Notes: generated by a model not told the origin, from the sequence alone. 64,000 nt of DNA from CAZNPW01 sp964575185 (GCA_964575185.1 CAZNPW010000002.1:1-64000); one strand, 5' to 3'. Shown: positions 39,521 through 49,304, counted from the stretch's first letter. A program made the numbers and translations.

Positions 39521-41305
39521 ATGCCCGCCATGGCCGATGTGCAGACCGGGGACCGGGCGACTTCGAGGCGGGTGACCGCGCTGACGGGCCTGTGGCCGTT
39601 CGTGCGGCCCTATCGCGGCCTGCTCGCGCTGGCGCTGCTGGCGCTGGTGCTGACGGCGGCGGTCAGCCTGGTGCTGCCGCTGGCGGTGCGGCGGGTGATC
39701 GACGGGTTCGACGCGGGCGACATGGCGCTTCTCGACCAGTATTTCGCCGCCGCGCTGGGGATCGCCGCGCTGCTCGCGGTGGGGACGGGGCTGCGCTACT
39801 ACCTGGTGACGCGGCTCGGCGAGCGGGTCGTGGCCGACATCCGCACCGCGCTGTTCGACCGGGTGATCGGCCTCAGCCCCGCCTTCTTCGAGCGGCTGAT
39901 GACGGGCGAGGTGCTGAGCCGGCTGACCACCGACACGACGCTGATCCTGTCGGTGATCGGCTCATCGGTCAGCGTGGCCCTGCGCAACGTGCTGATCCTG
40001 CTCGGCGGCCTCGTCATGCTGGGGCTGACCTCGGCCAAGCTGACCGCGCTGGTGCTGCTGATCGTGCCGGCGGTGATCGTGCCGATCGTGGTGCTGGGCC
40101 GCCGCCTGCGCCGGCTGAGCCGCGAGAACCAGGACTGGATCGCGGCCTCCTCCGGTCAGGCCGGGGAGGCGCTGGGCGCCGTGCAGACGGTGCAGGCCTT
40201 CACGCACGAAGGCCCGACCCGCGCGGCCTTCGCCGGGGCGACCGAGAGGTCGTTCGACAGCGCGAAGGCGCGGATCGGGACGCGGGCCTGGATGACGGTG
40301 ATCGTCATCTTCCTGACCTTCACCGGCATCGTCGGCGTCCTGTGGATTGGCGCGCGTGACGTGCGCGGCGGGGTGATGTCGGCGGGCGAGCTGGTGCAGT
40401 TCGTCATCTATGCCGTGATGGTCGCGGGCGCGGTCGGCGCCTTGTCCGAGATCTGGGGCGAGCTGCAGCGCGCCGCCGGGGCGACCGAGCGGTTGGTGGA
40501 GCTGCTGGCGACGACCGACACGGTGCAGGACGCCGCCCGGCCCGTCCCCCTGCCCCGTCCGGTGCGCGGCGAGATCGCCTTCCGCGGCGTGACCTTCCGC
40601 TATCCCAGCCGCGAGACATCGGCGCTCGACGGCGTGGACCTGGCGGTCGCACCCGGCCAGACGGTCGCGCTGGTCGGGCCGTCGGGGTCGGGCAAGACCA
40701 CGATCCTGGCGCTGCTCCAGCGGTTCTACGACCCGCAGGCGGGGCGGATCACCATCGACGGGGTGGACATCGCCAGCATGGCGCGCGCCGATTTCCGCCA
40801 GTCCATCGCGGTGGTGCCGCAGGACCCGGTGATCTTCGCCGCATCCGCGCGCGACAACATCCGCTTCGGCCGCCCCGGTGCCACGGACGCCGAGGTCGAG
40901 GCGGCGGCGGTGGCGGCGGCGGCGCACGGCTTCATCACCGGGCTGCCGGAGGGCTATGACAGCCAGCTCGGCGAGCGGGGGGTGATGCTGTCGGGCGGGC
41001 AGAAGCAGCGCATCGCCATCGCGCGCGCGATCCTGCGCGACGCGCCCGTGCTGCTGCTGGACGAGGCGACGAGCGCGCTCGACGCCGAGAGCGAGGCCGC
41101 GGTGCAGCAGGCGGTGGAGCGGCTGAGCCGCGGGCGCACCACCATCGTGGTCGCGCACCGGCTCGCCACGGTCAAGCGCGCCGACCGGATCGTCGTGCTG
41201 GACCAGGGGCGCGTGGTGGCGGACGGCGCGCATGACGCGCTCGTGGCCGAGGGCGGGCTTTACGCGCGGCTCGCGCGGTTGCAGTTCACCGAACGCGCCG
41301 CCTGA
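39521..41305 (+). CDS. ABC exporter, fused permease and ATPase (MsbA-like)
   Basis: A 594-residue half-transporter: six transmembrane helices in the first 320 residues, beginning LLALALLALVLTAAVSLVLP, then a complete nucleotide-binding domain. Walker A is VGPSGSGKTTILALLQRFYD, signature VMLSGGQKQRIAIARAIL, Walker B VLLLDEATSALD and the switch His AHRLATV. It should work as a homodimer exporting a lipid or hydrophobic compound. ATGs at 39521 and 39530 are both possible starts; neither has a strong SD. Not a type I secretion ATPase: there is no peptidase-like N-terminal domain, and no membrane-fusion partner is nearby. Confidence 0.88.
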   Translation: MPAMADVQTGDRATSRRVTALTGLWPFVRPYRGLLALALLALVLTAAVSLVLPLAVRRVIDGFDAGDMALLDQYFAAALGIAALLAVGTGLRYYLVTRLGERVVADIRTALFDRVIGLSPAFFERLMTGEVLSRLTTDTTLILSVIGSSVSVALRNVLILLGGLVMLGLTSAKLTALVLLIVPAVIVPIVVLGRRLRRLSRENQDWIAASSGQAGEALGAVQTVQAFTHEGPTRAAFAGATERSFDSAKARIGTRAWMTVIVIFLTFTGIVGVLWIGARDVRGGVMSAGELVQFVIYAVMVAGAVGALSEIWGELQRAAGATERLVELLATTDTVQDAARPVPLPRPVRGEIAFRGVTFRYPSRETSALDGVDLAVAPGQTVALVGPSGSGKTTILALLQRFYDPQAGRITIDGVDIASMARADFRQSIAVVPQDPVIFAASARDNIRFGRPGATDAEVEAAAVAAAAHGFITGLPEGYDSQLGERGVMLSGGQKQRIAIARAILRDAPVLLLDEATSALDAESEAAVQQAVERLSRGRTTIVVAHRLATVKRADRIVVLDQGRVVADGAHDALVAEGGLYARLARLQFTERAA

Positions 41306-41386
41306 CGCGGCGTTTCCGCTTGCCTGCCTCGGCCAGACGGCCATTCTGGGGCCGGGCGTCCCGGGGAGGGGGCGGGGGAGGACGAG

Positions 41387-43276
41387 ATGGCTTTTGTCAC
41401 GCAAGGTGACGTGCGCGCGATCGAGGCCGAGGGGCCCTATGCCGCGCGCGGGATGCCGCGCACGATGCACCGCTTCCTGGCCCGCACCGCCGCCGCCCAC
41501 GGCAGCCGCCCCGCCGTCAGCTTCCAGCTGACGAGCGGCCCCGCCGACCGGGCCGAGACGCTGACCTGGGCGCGGCTCCTGGACCGCGTGACGCAAGCGG
41601 CGAACCTGTTCCGGTCGCTGGGCGTGGGGCCGGGCGACGTGGTGGCCTATGTCATGCCGAACTGCGTCGAGACCGCCGTGGCGCTGCTGGGCGGCGCGGT
41701 GGCGGGGATCGTGCAGCCGGTCAACCCGCTGCTCGAGCCCGGGCAGATCGCGGCCATCCTGCGCGAGACGAAGGCCAGGGTGGTCGTGACGCTCGACGCC
41801 TTCGTCAGGACCGACCTGCCGCAGAAGGTGGCCCGCGCGCTGGAGGAGGCGCCGGGGGTCGAGACGGTGCTGACCGTCGACCTCGCGCGCTACCTGCCCT
41901 GGCACAAGCGGCAGATCGTGAAGCTGTTCCTGCGCCCGAAGCTGACCCCGCGGCACGGCAAGCGGACGCTCGACTTCACCGCCGCGCTGGATGCCCAGCC
42001 CAGGCGGCTGGCGTTCGACGACCCCGAGGAGGACCGCACGGCGGCCTACTTCCACACCGGCGGCACGACGGGGATGCCCAAGGTCGCGCAGCACCGCGTG
42101 TCGGGGATGGTCTACAACGGCTGGGTCGGCAGCACGCTCCTGTTCCGCGAGACCGACGTGGTGATCTGCCCCTTGCCGCTGTTCCACGTCTTCGCCGCCT
42201 ACCCGATCATGATGAGCATGATCGCGTCGGGCGCGCATGTCGTGTTCCCGACGCCTGCGGGCTATCGCGGCGAGGGGGTGTTCGACAACTTCTGGAAGCT
42301 GATCGAGCGCTGGGGCGTGACCTACATGATCGGCGTGCCGACCGCGCTGTCGGCCTTGATGCAGCGGCAGGTCAATGCGCGGATCGGGTCGCTGCGGGGG
42401 GCGTTCTCCGGCTCGGCGCCGCTGCCGGTCGAACTTTACGAACGGTTCCGCAAGGCCACGGGGGTCGAGGTGGTCGAGGGCTACGGGCTGACCGAGGCCA
42501 CCTGCCTCGTGTCCTGCAACCCGCCGGAGGGCGCGCGCAAGATCGGCTCGGTCGGGCTGCCCTTTCCCTACACGGAGGTGCGCATCCTGCTGAGCCGCGC
42601 CGACGGGCACTGGGTCGACTGCGGCACCGACGAGGTGGGAGAGATCTGCATCTCGAACCCCGGCGTCTGGCCGGGGGCGACCTACACGGAAGCCGACAAG
42701 AACCGCGACCTCTTCGCCGACGGGCGCTGGCTGCGGACGGGCGACCTGGGGCGCGTGGACGCGGACGGGTATCTGTGGATCACCGGACGGGCCAAGGACC
42801 TGATCATCCGCGGCGGGCACAACATCGACCCCGCGCTGATCGAGGAGGCGATGATGGCCCACCCGGCGGTCGCCTTCGCCGGCGCCGTCGGCCAGCCCGA
42901 CGCGCATGCGGGCGAGGTGCCCGCGGTCTATGTGGAGCTGGTGAAGGGCCAGACGGTCACGGTGGAGGAGCTGCGCGACTTCGCCGGCCGCAGGATCACC
43001 GAACGCGCGGCGGTGCCGAAGCACGTGGAGATCCTGGCCGAGCTGCCGAAGACGGCGGTGGGCAAGGTCTTCAAGCCCGACCTGCGGCGGCTGGCGATCA
43101 CGCGGGTCTACGACGCCGACCTGAAGGCCGCGGGCGTCGCGGCCGAGGTCGCCGAGGTGGTCGAGGACAAGAAGCGCGGGTTGGTCGCCCGCCTGCGCCG
43201 GACGGGCGTGGCGGGGGACGAGGCGGTGCAGGCGGCGATCGGCGGGCATGTGCGGCCGTGGGAGTGGGCGGGGTGA
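41387..43276 (+). CDS. Acyl-CoA synthetase (AMP-forming)
   Basis: A 629-residue member of the ANL superfamily that activates a carboxylic acid to acyl-CoA through an acyl-adenylate. Motif A3 is FHTGGTTGMPKVAQH; PLFHVFAAYP, GAFSGSAPLP, EGYGLTEATC (A5), DGRWLRTGDLG (A7) and ITGRAKDLIIRGGHNIDP (A8) follow; the catalytic Lys is in LPKTAVGKVFKPDL (A10). The family is usually annotated as acyl-CoA synthetase acting on medium to long fatty acids; substrate not determined. Start at the ATG at 41387 after GGGGGAGG. A single gene, 81 bp after the ABC exporter. Confidence 0.9.
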   Translation: MAFVTQGDVRAIEAEGPYAARGMPRTMHRFLARTAAAHGSRPAVSFQLTSGPADRAETLTWARLLDRVTQAANLFRSLGVGPGDVVAYVMPNCVETAVALLGGAVAGIVQPVNPLLEPGQIAAILRETKARVVVTLDAFVRTDLPQKVARALEEAPGVETVLTVDLARYLPWHKRQIVKLFLRPKLTPRHGKRTLDFTAALDAQPRRLAFDDPEEDRTAAYFHTGGTTGMPKVAQHRVSGMVYNGWVGSTLLFRETDVVICPLPLFHVFAAYPIMMSMIASGAHVVFPTPAGYRGEGVFDNFWKLIERWGVTYMIGVPTALSALMQRQVNARIGSLRGAFSGSAPLPVELYERFRKATGVEVVEGYGLTEATCLVSCNPPEGARKIGSVGLPFPYTEVRILLSRADGHWVDCGTDEVGEICISNPGVWPGATYTEADKNRDLFADGRWLRTGDLGRVDADGYLWITGRAKDLIIRGGHNIDPALIEEAMMAHPAVAFAGAVGQPDAHAGEVPAVYVELVKGQTVTVEELRDFAGRRITERAAVPKHVEILAELPKTAVGKVFKPDLRRLAITRVYDADLKAAGVAAEVAEVVEDKKRGLVARLRRTGVAGDEAVQAAIGGHVRPWEWAG

Positions 43277-43392
43277 GCGACCGACGACGCCAGGATCATG
43301 CGTCCGAATGATCCCGGCGGGCGGGCCGCGGATGTCCGCACCGACGTCATGCCTGCCCGGTCAAGACCCGCCCCCTGCACGTTTCCGGCCCC

Positions 43393-44349
43393 TCAACCCG
43401 GCCCCGCCGCCATCACGCAGAGAAGCTCGAACAGCACGTTCGCCCCGAGGTAGGCCGTGATCCCGCCCGCGTCGAAGGGCGGCGACACCTCGACCACATC
43501 CGCCCCGGCGATCCGCAGCCCGGCCAGCCCCCGCACGCATTCCAGCGCCACCCAGGAGGTCGGCCCGCCGACTTCGGGCGTGCCCGTCCCGGGTGCGAAG
43601 GCCGGGTCGACGAAGTCGATGTCGAAGCTGACGTAGGTCTCCCCCTGCCCCGCCCGCGCCCGCGCCTCGGCCATCACGTCGTCCGGCCCGCGCGCGTGCA
43701 GCTCTTCCACCGCGATCACCCGGATGCCCGCGGCATCGGCGAAATCGCGGTCCTCGCGGTCGTAGGTGGTGCCGCGGATGCCCACCAGCGTCATCCGCGC
43801 CGGATCGAGCAGCCCCTCCTCCACCGCGCGGCGGAAGGGCGTGCCGTGGGTGTACATCCGGCCGCCGAAATAGCTGTGGAACAGGTCGGTGTGGCTGTCG
43901 AACTGGATCAGCCCCAGCGGGCGATCGCGGGCCAGCGCCCGCAGCACCGGCAGCGCGGTCAGGTGGTCGCCGCCCGCGGTCAGCGGCCGGATGCCCGCCG
44001 CCCGCAGCGCGTCGTAGAACGCGGTGATCCGCGCCAGCGTGTCCAGCAGATCCGCCGGGTTCGGCACCACGTCGCCCAGGTCGGCACACCGCGCGGCCTC
44101 GAAGGGGCGCACGCCCGTCCGCCCGTTCTCGGCCCGCATCATCGTGCTCGCGTCGCGCAGGGCCCGCGGGCCGTGCCGCGCGCCGGGCCGGTTGGTCGTG
44201 CCGCCGTCCCAGGGCAGCCCCACCAGCCCGATCTCCACCTGCCCCCGCCGCGGATGCCCCGCCTCCACCAGCGGCAGCCGCATGAAGGTCGCCACCCCCG
44301 CATAGCGCGGGCTGTCGAGCCCGCTCACCGGTCGAAAGAAGTCGTCCAT
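43393..44349 (-). CDS. Agmatinase/ureohydrolase family protein
   Basis: A 318-residue arginase-superfamily enzyme that would release urea from a guanidino or related substrate. Mn ligands are in TAGGDHLTALP, FDSHTDLFHSYFGG (the usual DAHxD reads DSHTD) and VSFDIDFVDPAFAPGTGTPE; the GTGTPEVGG tail of the third motif is the agmatinase-type signature. VGLPWDGGTTNRPGARHGP is the substrate-loop region (broken as GLPWDGGTTNRPGARHGP). Start at the ATG at 44349. Substrates in the family include agmatine, guanidinobutyrate and guanidinopropionate; sequence alone does not decide. Divergent from the bactofilin gene. Confidence 0.86.
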   Translation of the reverse strand: MDDFFRPVSGLDSPRYAGVATFMRLPLVEAGHPRRGQVEIGLVGLPWDGGTTNRPGARHGPRALRDASTMMRAENGRTGVRPFEAARCADLGDVVPNPADLLDTLARITAFYDALRAAGIRPLTAGGDHLTALPVLRALARDRPLGLIQFDSHTDLFHSYFGGRMYTHGTPFRRAVEEGLLDPARMTLVGIRGTTYDREDRDFADAAGIRVIAVEELHARGPDDVMAEARARAGQGETYVSFDIDFVDPAFAPGTGTPEVGGPTSWVALECVRGLAGLRIAGADVVEVSPPFDAGGITAYLGANVLFELLCVMAAGPG

Positions 44350-44468
44350 CCTGCCCCGTGACCCTCCTGCACCCATCCGCCGCGCTGTCGTCCCTGCGGC
44401 ACCGCCAAGGCTTGACCCCGGCCCGCGCCTTGGGGTTTATCGCTCCCCATATCCGACGGGGGGCCCAG

Positions 44469-44843
44469 ATGTTCAACAAGACCGACACGACCGCCGCGCC
44501 GCCCGCCCCCGCGGTGCCCGCGCGCGGCACGAACGGCAAGGCCTCGGTCCTCGCCTCCGACCTGAAGATCTCGGGCGACATCACCTCCTCGGGCAGCCTC
44601 GAGGTGCTGGGCGAGGTCGACGGCACCATCACCGCCCGCGCCCTGACCGTCGGGGCCGAAGGCCGCGTGACCGGCATCGTCACCGCCGACGCGGTCGACG
44701 TGAAGGGCCGGCTCGACGGCAAGGTCACCTCGGACAGCTTCGCCATGCGGTCCACCGCCGTGGTGACGGCCGACGTGACCTACCAGTCGCTCGCCATCGA
44801 CTCGGGCGCCCAGATCGAGGGCCGCTTCACCCGCGCGCGCTGA
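44469..44843 (+). CDS. Bactofilin
   Basis: A 124-residue bactofilin: a short proline-rich N-terminal tail, then a DUF583 right-handed beta-helix of repeating turns (KISGDITSSGSLEVLGEVDG, TITARALTVGAEGRVTGIVT, ADAVDVKGRLDGKVTS), ending with IEGRFTRAR. Bactofilins polymerise into non-nucleotide filaments on the membrane and organise envelope enzymes, stalks or cell shape. Start at the ATG at 44469. No M23 peptidase gene, a common partner, is adjacent; the RTX-type gene follows 78 bp on. Confidence 0.9.
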   Translation: MFNKTDTTAAPPAPAVPARGTNGKASVLASDLKISGDITSSGSLEVLGEVDGTITARALTVGAEGRVTGIVTADAVDVKGRLDGKVTSDSFAMRSTAVVTADVTYQSLAIDSGAQIEGRFTRAR

Positions 44844-44921
44844 CCGCACCGCAGCGACAATCCGCGAAAACGCGGTCGATTCGCCGCAAAGTGACCGCAA
44901 TGCCGGGCCAGACCTGCGGTC

Positions 44922-46595
44922 ATGGCCCGCATCTCCGGCACCCGGCGCGACGACGACATCTCCACCGCCCGCTTCATCGCGGACGGCGAGCCCGAACCCG
45001 ACCGGCCCCTGCCCACCGGCGGCGACGACGACGTCTACGGCGGCCGCGGGCGCGACACGATCGACGCGGGCGGCGGCAGCGACGCGCTGTTCGGGGGCGA
45101 GGACGACGACCTGCTGATCGGCGGCGCGGGGGACGCGCTCTACGGCGGCGAGGGTAACGACGAGCTCTTCTCGCGCGGCCCCGGCACGCTCTATGGCGGG
45201 CTCGGCGACGACTGGCTGCGCCGGATGGGCGAGGGCACCGGCCCCGTCGCCTTCAGCGGCGGCGCGGGGAACGACCTGATCGAGGCCGGCACCACCGCGG
45301 GCGACAGCGTCTTCGGCGGCGAGGGCGACGATACCGTCTCGATTGCGGGGGCGTCCGGCACGCTGATCGACGGCGGCCTGGGGTTCGACATCATCAGCCT
45401 CGCACGCGGCGGGGTCGATCTCGTGACGGGCGAGGGCCTGGGCCTTGCCGCCGGCGCGACCTTCCGCAACTTCGAGGGCGCGATCCTGCGCCAGGGCGGG
45501 GGAGAGCTGCGCGGCAACGACGGCGCGAACCTGCTGCAGGTCGAAGGCGACGCGGGCGGCACCCGCCTGTCGGGCGAAGGCGGCGACGACACGCTGCGCG
45601 GCAACGACGGGGCCGACCTTCTGCAAGGCGGCCTCGGGGCCGACACGCTTTTCGGCCGGGGCGGCGACGACCGGCTCTTCGCCGTCTCCGGCGGCACGTC
45701 GCGCGACGTGGTCTATGGCGGCAACGGCGACGACCGCATCTTCACCGCCGCCGCGGGCACCTTCGTCGACGGCGGCGCGGGGACCGACCGGCTTCACGTC
45801 GGCACCGCGGCCGGGGTCGCGGTCGACCTGTCCGGCCGCGGCCTCGGCCTCGTGGGCGTCGAGGTGCTGGTCACCGGCAGCGGGGCCGACACCGTGACCG
45901 GCGGCCAGTCGGTCGCCCGGATCGAGACCGGCGCGGGCGACGACGCGCTAGCCGGCGGCGCGCGGGCCGAGGCGCTGTTCGGCGGCACGGGGCGCGACAC
46001 GCTGGCGGGCGGCGCGGACGACAGCCTTTTCGGCGGCGACGGCGACGACGTCGTCACCGGCAGCACCGCCGCCGCGATCCTCGACGGCGGGCAGGGGCGC
46101 GACATGCTCGACCTGACGGCGGTGGCGGGCGGGCTGCGCATCGACCTCGCCACCGGCGAAAGCTCCGCAGGTCCCGCGATGGTGGAGTTCGAGGATCTCC
46201 GCGCCGGTGCGGGCCGCGACACGATCGCGGGCGGCAGCGGGGCCGACTGGCTGTCGGGCGGCGCGGGGGCCGACCGGCTGGAAGGCGGCAGCGGGGCCGA
46301 CCGCTTCGTCTTCCGCGACGGCGACGGCGGCCCGACCGCCGCCACCGCCGACCGCATCGCCGACGCGACCGCCGCCGACCGCATCGACCTGACCCGCATC
46401 GACGCCCGCGCCGACCTTGCGGGGAACCAGGCCTTCGCCTTCGGCCAGGCGGGCGCGGGCGGGATCACCGCCACGCAGGCGGGCACCGACGTGATCCTGT
46501 CGCTGAACACCGACACCGACGGCGAACCGGAAATCATCCTCGTCCTCGCCGACCTCGCCCTGTCGGACCTGACCGCCGCCTGGTTCCTGCTCTGA
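44922..46595 (+). CDS. RTX-type calcium-binding secreted protein
   Basis: A 557-residue acidic protein built of many glycine/aspartate-rich nonapeptide (GGxGxDxLx-type) repeats from residue 30 on, e.g. GGDDDVYGGRGRDTI, GGEGDDTVSI, GGNGDDRIFT and GGAGADRLEGGSGADRF. The last 60 residues (DRIDLTRIDA then VILSLNTDTDGEPEIILVLA) resemble the C-terminal domain seen in serralysin-like type I secretion substrates. No catalytic domain is visible; repeats fill nearly the whole chain. Start at the ATG at 44922. Probably exported by a type I system encoded elsewhere, since none is in the window. Repeats occur at DNA level too, so recombination is possible. Confidence 0.87.
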   Translation: MARISGTRRDDDISTARFIADGEPEPDRPLPTGGDDDVYGGRGRDTIDAGGGSDALFGGEDDDLLIGGAGDALYGGEGNDELFSRGPGTLYGGLGDDWLRRMGEGTGPVAFSGGAGNDLIEAGTTAGDSVFGGEGDDTVSIAGASGTLIDGGLGFDIISLARGGVDLVTGEGLGLAAGATFRNFEGAILRQGGGELRGNDGANLLQVEGDAGGTRLSGEGGDDTLRGNDGADLLQGGLGADTLFGRGGDDRLFAVSGGTSRDVVYGGNGDDRIFTAAAGTFVDGGAGTDRLHVGTAAGVAVDLSGRGLGLVGVEVLVTGSGADTVTGGQSVARIETGAGDDALAGGARAEALFGGTGRDTLAGGADDSLFGGDGDDVVTGSTAAAILDGGQGRDMLDLTAVAGGLRIDLATGESSAGPAMVEFEDLRAGAGRDTIAGGSGADWLSGGAGADRLEGGSGADRFVFRDGDGGPTAATADRIADATAADRIDLTRIDARADLAGNQAFAFGQAGAGGITATQAGTDVILSLNTDTDGEPEIILVLADLALSDLTAAWFLL

Positions 46596-46635
46596 CGGCC
46601 GCGCCACGCGCCCCCGGGGGGTGAGGGCACCCGCC

Positions 46636-48102
46636 CTACAGCCCGTAGAGCGCCGCGAACTTCGCCTCGAGCCCCGCGAGCAGCGGCCCCTCGTCCGGGT
46701 CGAAGCCGCAGGCCTGCGCGATCACCGCGCGCGGCGCCATCAGCCCGCCGTGCCGCTGCACCCGGTCGCGCAGCCACCCCGTCGCAAGCGAAAGCTCCCC
46801 GCGCGCGAGATCGCGGTCGAGGTCCGGCAGCTCCGCCCGCATCGCCCGGTCCAGGCAGCCGGCATAGAGGTTGCCGAGCGTGTAGGTCGGGAAATACCCG
46901 AAGGACCCGCCCGACCAGTGCACGTCCTGCAGCATCCCCAGGCTCGGCCGCGGCACCGCCAGCCCGAAGTCGGCGCGGAAGCGGTCGTTCCACGCCGCCT
47001 CGAGGTCGGCCACCGCCAGATCGCCCGAGATCAGCGCGCGCTCGATGTCGAAGCGCAGCAGGATGTGCAGGTTGTAGTGGACCTCGTCCGCCTCGGTGCG
47101 GATGAAGCCCGTCTCGACCCGGTTCAGCACCCGCGCGAAATCGCCCTCGGCCACGCCGAAGTCCCCGAACGCATCGCGCATCTGCCCATACAGCCAGCCC
47201 GCGAAGGCCGGGCTGCGGCCGAGCTGGTTCTCGTAGATGCGGCTCTGGCTTTCGTGCACCCCCATCGACACGCCCTGCCCCAAGGGCGTCAGCGCGTAGG
47301 CCGGGTCGATCGCCTGCTCGTAGGCCGCATGGCCGACCTCGTGGATCGTGGCATAGAGGCAGTTGAACGGATCGGCCTCGTCCACCCGGCAGGTGATGCG
47401 CACGTCCGCCCCCGACCCGCTGCTGAACGGATGCACCGCCAGGTCGATCCGTCCCCGGTCCAGGTCGTAGCCGAAGGCCACCGCCAGCTTGCGCGCCAGC
47501 GCGAGCTGCGCCGCCTTCGGGAAATGCCCCGCCAGCCGCGGCGGCGCGGGCCGCTCCAGCACCGCCGCCCGCAGCGCCACCAGCCGCGGCCGCAGCCCGT
47601 CGAACATCGCCGCAAGGTCGGCCGCCGTCAGCCCCGGCTCGAAATCGTCGATCAGCGTGTCGTAGAGGTCCGCGCCATCCGCGATCGCCGCCGCCTCCTC
47701 GCGCTTCAGCGCGATGATCCGGTCCAGCACGGGCAGGAAGGCCCCCGCGTCGTCCGCGGCGCGCGCCCGCGCCCAGGTCCCCTGCGCGACCGAGGTGACA
47801 CGCGCGATCTCCTGCGCCAGCCGCGCGGGCACCCGCACCGACCGCCGCCAGGCGCGCCCGATCAGCCGCAGCGCCGCACGGCCCGCGTCATCCGCAGGCT
47901 CCGCCGCCGCGAGCCAGTCGCCCACCCGCGGGTCGCTGCGGCGGGCGTGCAGCACGCCCTCGATCGCCGCCATCTCCTCGCCCCGCTGGTCCGCGGCACC
48001 GCGCGGCATCACCGTCTCCTGGTCCCAGCCCAGCCGCTCGGCCACCGCCGCCAGCGCCTGCGTCTCGCGCTGGAAGGCCATCAGGTCGGCGAATGCGCTC
48101 AC
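46636..48102 (-). CDS. M32-family metallocarboxypeptidase
   Basis: A 488-residue cytoplasmic zinc carboxypeptidase like thermostable carboxypeptidase 1. The Zn motif is IHEVGHAAYEQ (HExxH); DVRITCRVDEADP precedes it, and MGVHESQSRIYENQLGRS carries the third ligand Glu. TEADEVHYNLHILLRFDIE and DVHWSGGSFGYFPTYTLGN are typical family blocks. Length matches. It starts with GTG at 48102, overlapping the ctaA stop by four bases; the longer frame upstream runs through ctaA in another phase and is not coding. Confidence 0.92.
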   Translation of the reverse strand: MSAFADLMAFQRETQALAAVAERLGWDQETVMPRGAADQRGEEMAAIEGVLHARRSDPRVGDWLAAAEPADDAGRAALRLIGRAWRRSVRVPARLAQEIARVTSVAQGTWARARAADDAGAFLPVLDRIIALKREEAAAIADGADLYDTLIDDFEPGLTAADLAAMFDGLRPRLVALRAAVLERPAPPRLAGHFPKAAQLALARKLAVAFGYDLDRGRIDLAVHPFSSGSGADVRITCRVDEADPFNCLYATIHEVGHAAYEQAIDPAYALTPLGQGVSMGVHESQSRIYENQLGRSPAFAGWLYGQMRDAFGDFGVAEGDFARVLNRVETGFIRTEADEVHYNLHILLRFDIERALISGDLAVADLEAAWNDRFRADFGLAVPRPSLGMLQDVHWSGGSFGYFPTYTLGNLYAGCLDRAMRAELPDLDRDLARGELSLATGWLRDRVQRHGGLMAPRAVIAQACGFDPDEGPLLAGLEAKFAALYGL

Positions 48103-49247
48103 GCCGTCCCCGCGCGGATGCTGCCTGCCACCGGATAGCCCGCCAGGTGGCGCGCCCGGAGGATCAGCACCCACAGGATCACCGCGCCGATCTGGTGGGT
48201 GATCGCGACGTAGGGATGCGCCACCGTCAGCACGGTCGCCACGCCCAGCGCCATCTGCGCCACCAGCATCGCCAGCACCGCGCCGAACGCCGCCCGCGTC
48301 GCGGCATGGGGCGACTGCCGCCCGCGCAGCCAGACCACCACGCCGTAGGCGAACAACAGATACCCGGTCATCCGGTGGATGAACTGCACCAGCCCCGCGT
48401 TCTCGAAGAACGCGGCCCACGCCGGCCGCCCCGGCACGTAGAAGGCATCGGCGGGAAAGAACTGCCCGTTCATCAAGGGCCAGGTCGGAAAGGCCCGCCC
48501 CGCGTCGATCCCCGCGACCAGCGCGCCGAGCACGACCTGCAGGAAGGCGACATGCATCAGCCCCGTGGTCATCCCGAACAGCCGCGCCTCGCGCACCCGC
48601 CGCGCCTGCATCAGGCCCGCCTCGCTGCGGCCCAGAAGGAAGACGTACCACGCGATCAGCCCCAGGATCGTGAAGGCAAGCCCCAGATGCACCGCAAGCC
48701 GGTAGCTTGCCACGTCGAGCATCGTGCCCGTCAGCCCCGAGGACACCATCCACCAGCCGACCGCCCCCTGCAGCCCGATCAGCGCGCCGATGCCCGCAAG
48801 CCGCAGGGTCCACCCCGCCGGCACCTGCCGCCGCACCAGGAACCACAGGAAGCCCAGGCCCCAGACAAGCCCGACCAGCCGGGCGAGCATCCGGTGCCCC
48901 CATTCCCACCAGTAGATGACCTGGAACTCCGCCAGCGTCATGCCGCGGTTCTGGATCCGGTATTCGGGGATCTGGCGGTAAAGGTCGAACTCGGCCTGCC
49001 AGTCGGCGGCGGAGAGGGGAGGGATGATGCCGGCGATCGGACGCCATTCGGTGATCGACAGCCCGCTGTCGGTCAGCCGGGTCATCCCGCCCACCGCGAT
49101 GATGACGGCGACGAGCAGGAACAGCACGACCAGCCAGACACGCACCGCCCCCCGCGCGCCGGTGTCACGCGCAGCGATCATGCCGCCCTGCGGCACGGCC
49201 CGGCCGCCCTCGCCCACCTCCGCGAAAATGCTGCGTTTTCCGGCCAT
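48099..49247 (-). CDS. ctaA: Heme A synthase (COX15/CtaA)
   Basis: A 382-residue inner-membrane protein with eight predicted helices that oxidises heme O to heme A for aa3-type cytochrome oxidase. Signatures: VGGMTRLTDSGLSITEWRPI (broken as GGMTRLTDSGLSITEW) with the conserved arrangement, EWGHRMLARLVGL with a heme-ligand His, AVHLGLAF, FIHRMTGYLLF and THQIGAVI carrying the other His. Start at the ATG at 49247 (MAGKRSIF); further in-frame upstream sequence lacks coding character. It is coupled to the downstream M32 peptidase gene by a 4-bp overlap. Confidence 0.92.
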   Translation of the reverse strand: MAGKRSIFAEVGEGGRAVPQGGMIAARDTGARGAVRVWLVVLFLLVAVIIAVGGMTRLTDSGLSITEWRPIAGIIPPLSAADWQAEFDLYRQIPEYRIQNRGMTLAEFQVIYWWEWGHRMLARLVGLVWGLGFLWFLVRRQVPAGWTLRLAGIGALIGLQGAVGWWMVSSGLTGTMLDVASYRLAVHLGLAFTILGLIAWYVFLLGRSEAGLMQARRVREARLFGMTTGLMHVAFLQVVLGALVAGIDAGRAFPTWPLMNGQFFPADAFYVPGRPAWAAFFENAGLVQFIHRMTGYLLFAYGVVVWLRGRQSPHAATRAAFGAVLAMLVAQMALGVATVLTVAHPYVAITHQIGAVILWVLILRARHLAGYPVAGSIRAGTA

Positions 49248-49304
49248 CCCTGCCCCTTTGCGTCCAGCCGCCGCCAGATTAGGCCCCGCCCCGGCCCGCC
49301 GCAA

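Noticed and set aside
39962..43249. A 1095-codon open frame on the minus strand
   Set aside because: It runs antisense through the ABC exporter and acyl-CoA synthetase genes, both with intact motifs. It has low complexity (His/Arg/Gly/Asp-rich) typical of GC-driven antisense openness.
45020..46330. DNA-level repeats as a noncoding tandem array
   Set aside because: They are explained by the RTX nonapeptide codons within one intact frame.
46621..48138. A 505-codon plus-strand frame
   Set aside because: Antisense to the M32 carboxypeptidase gene, with no motif and extreme Arg/His/Pro content.
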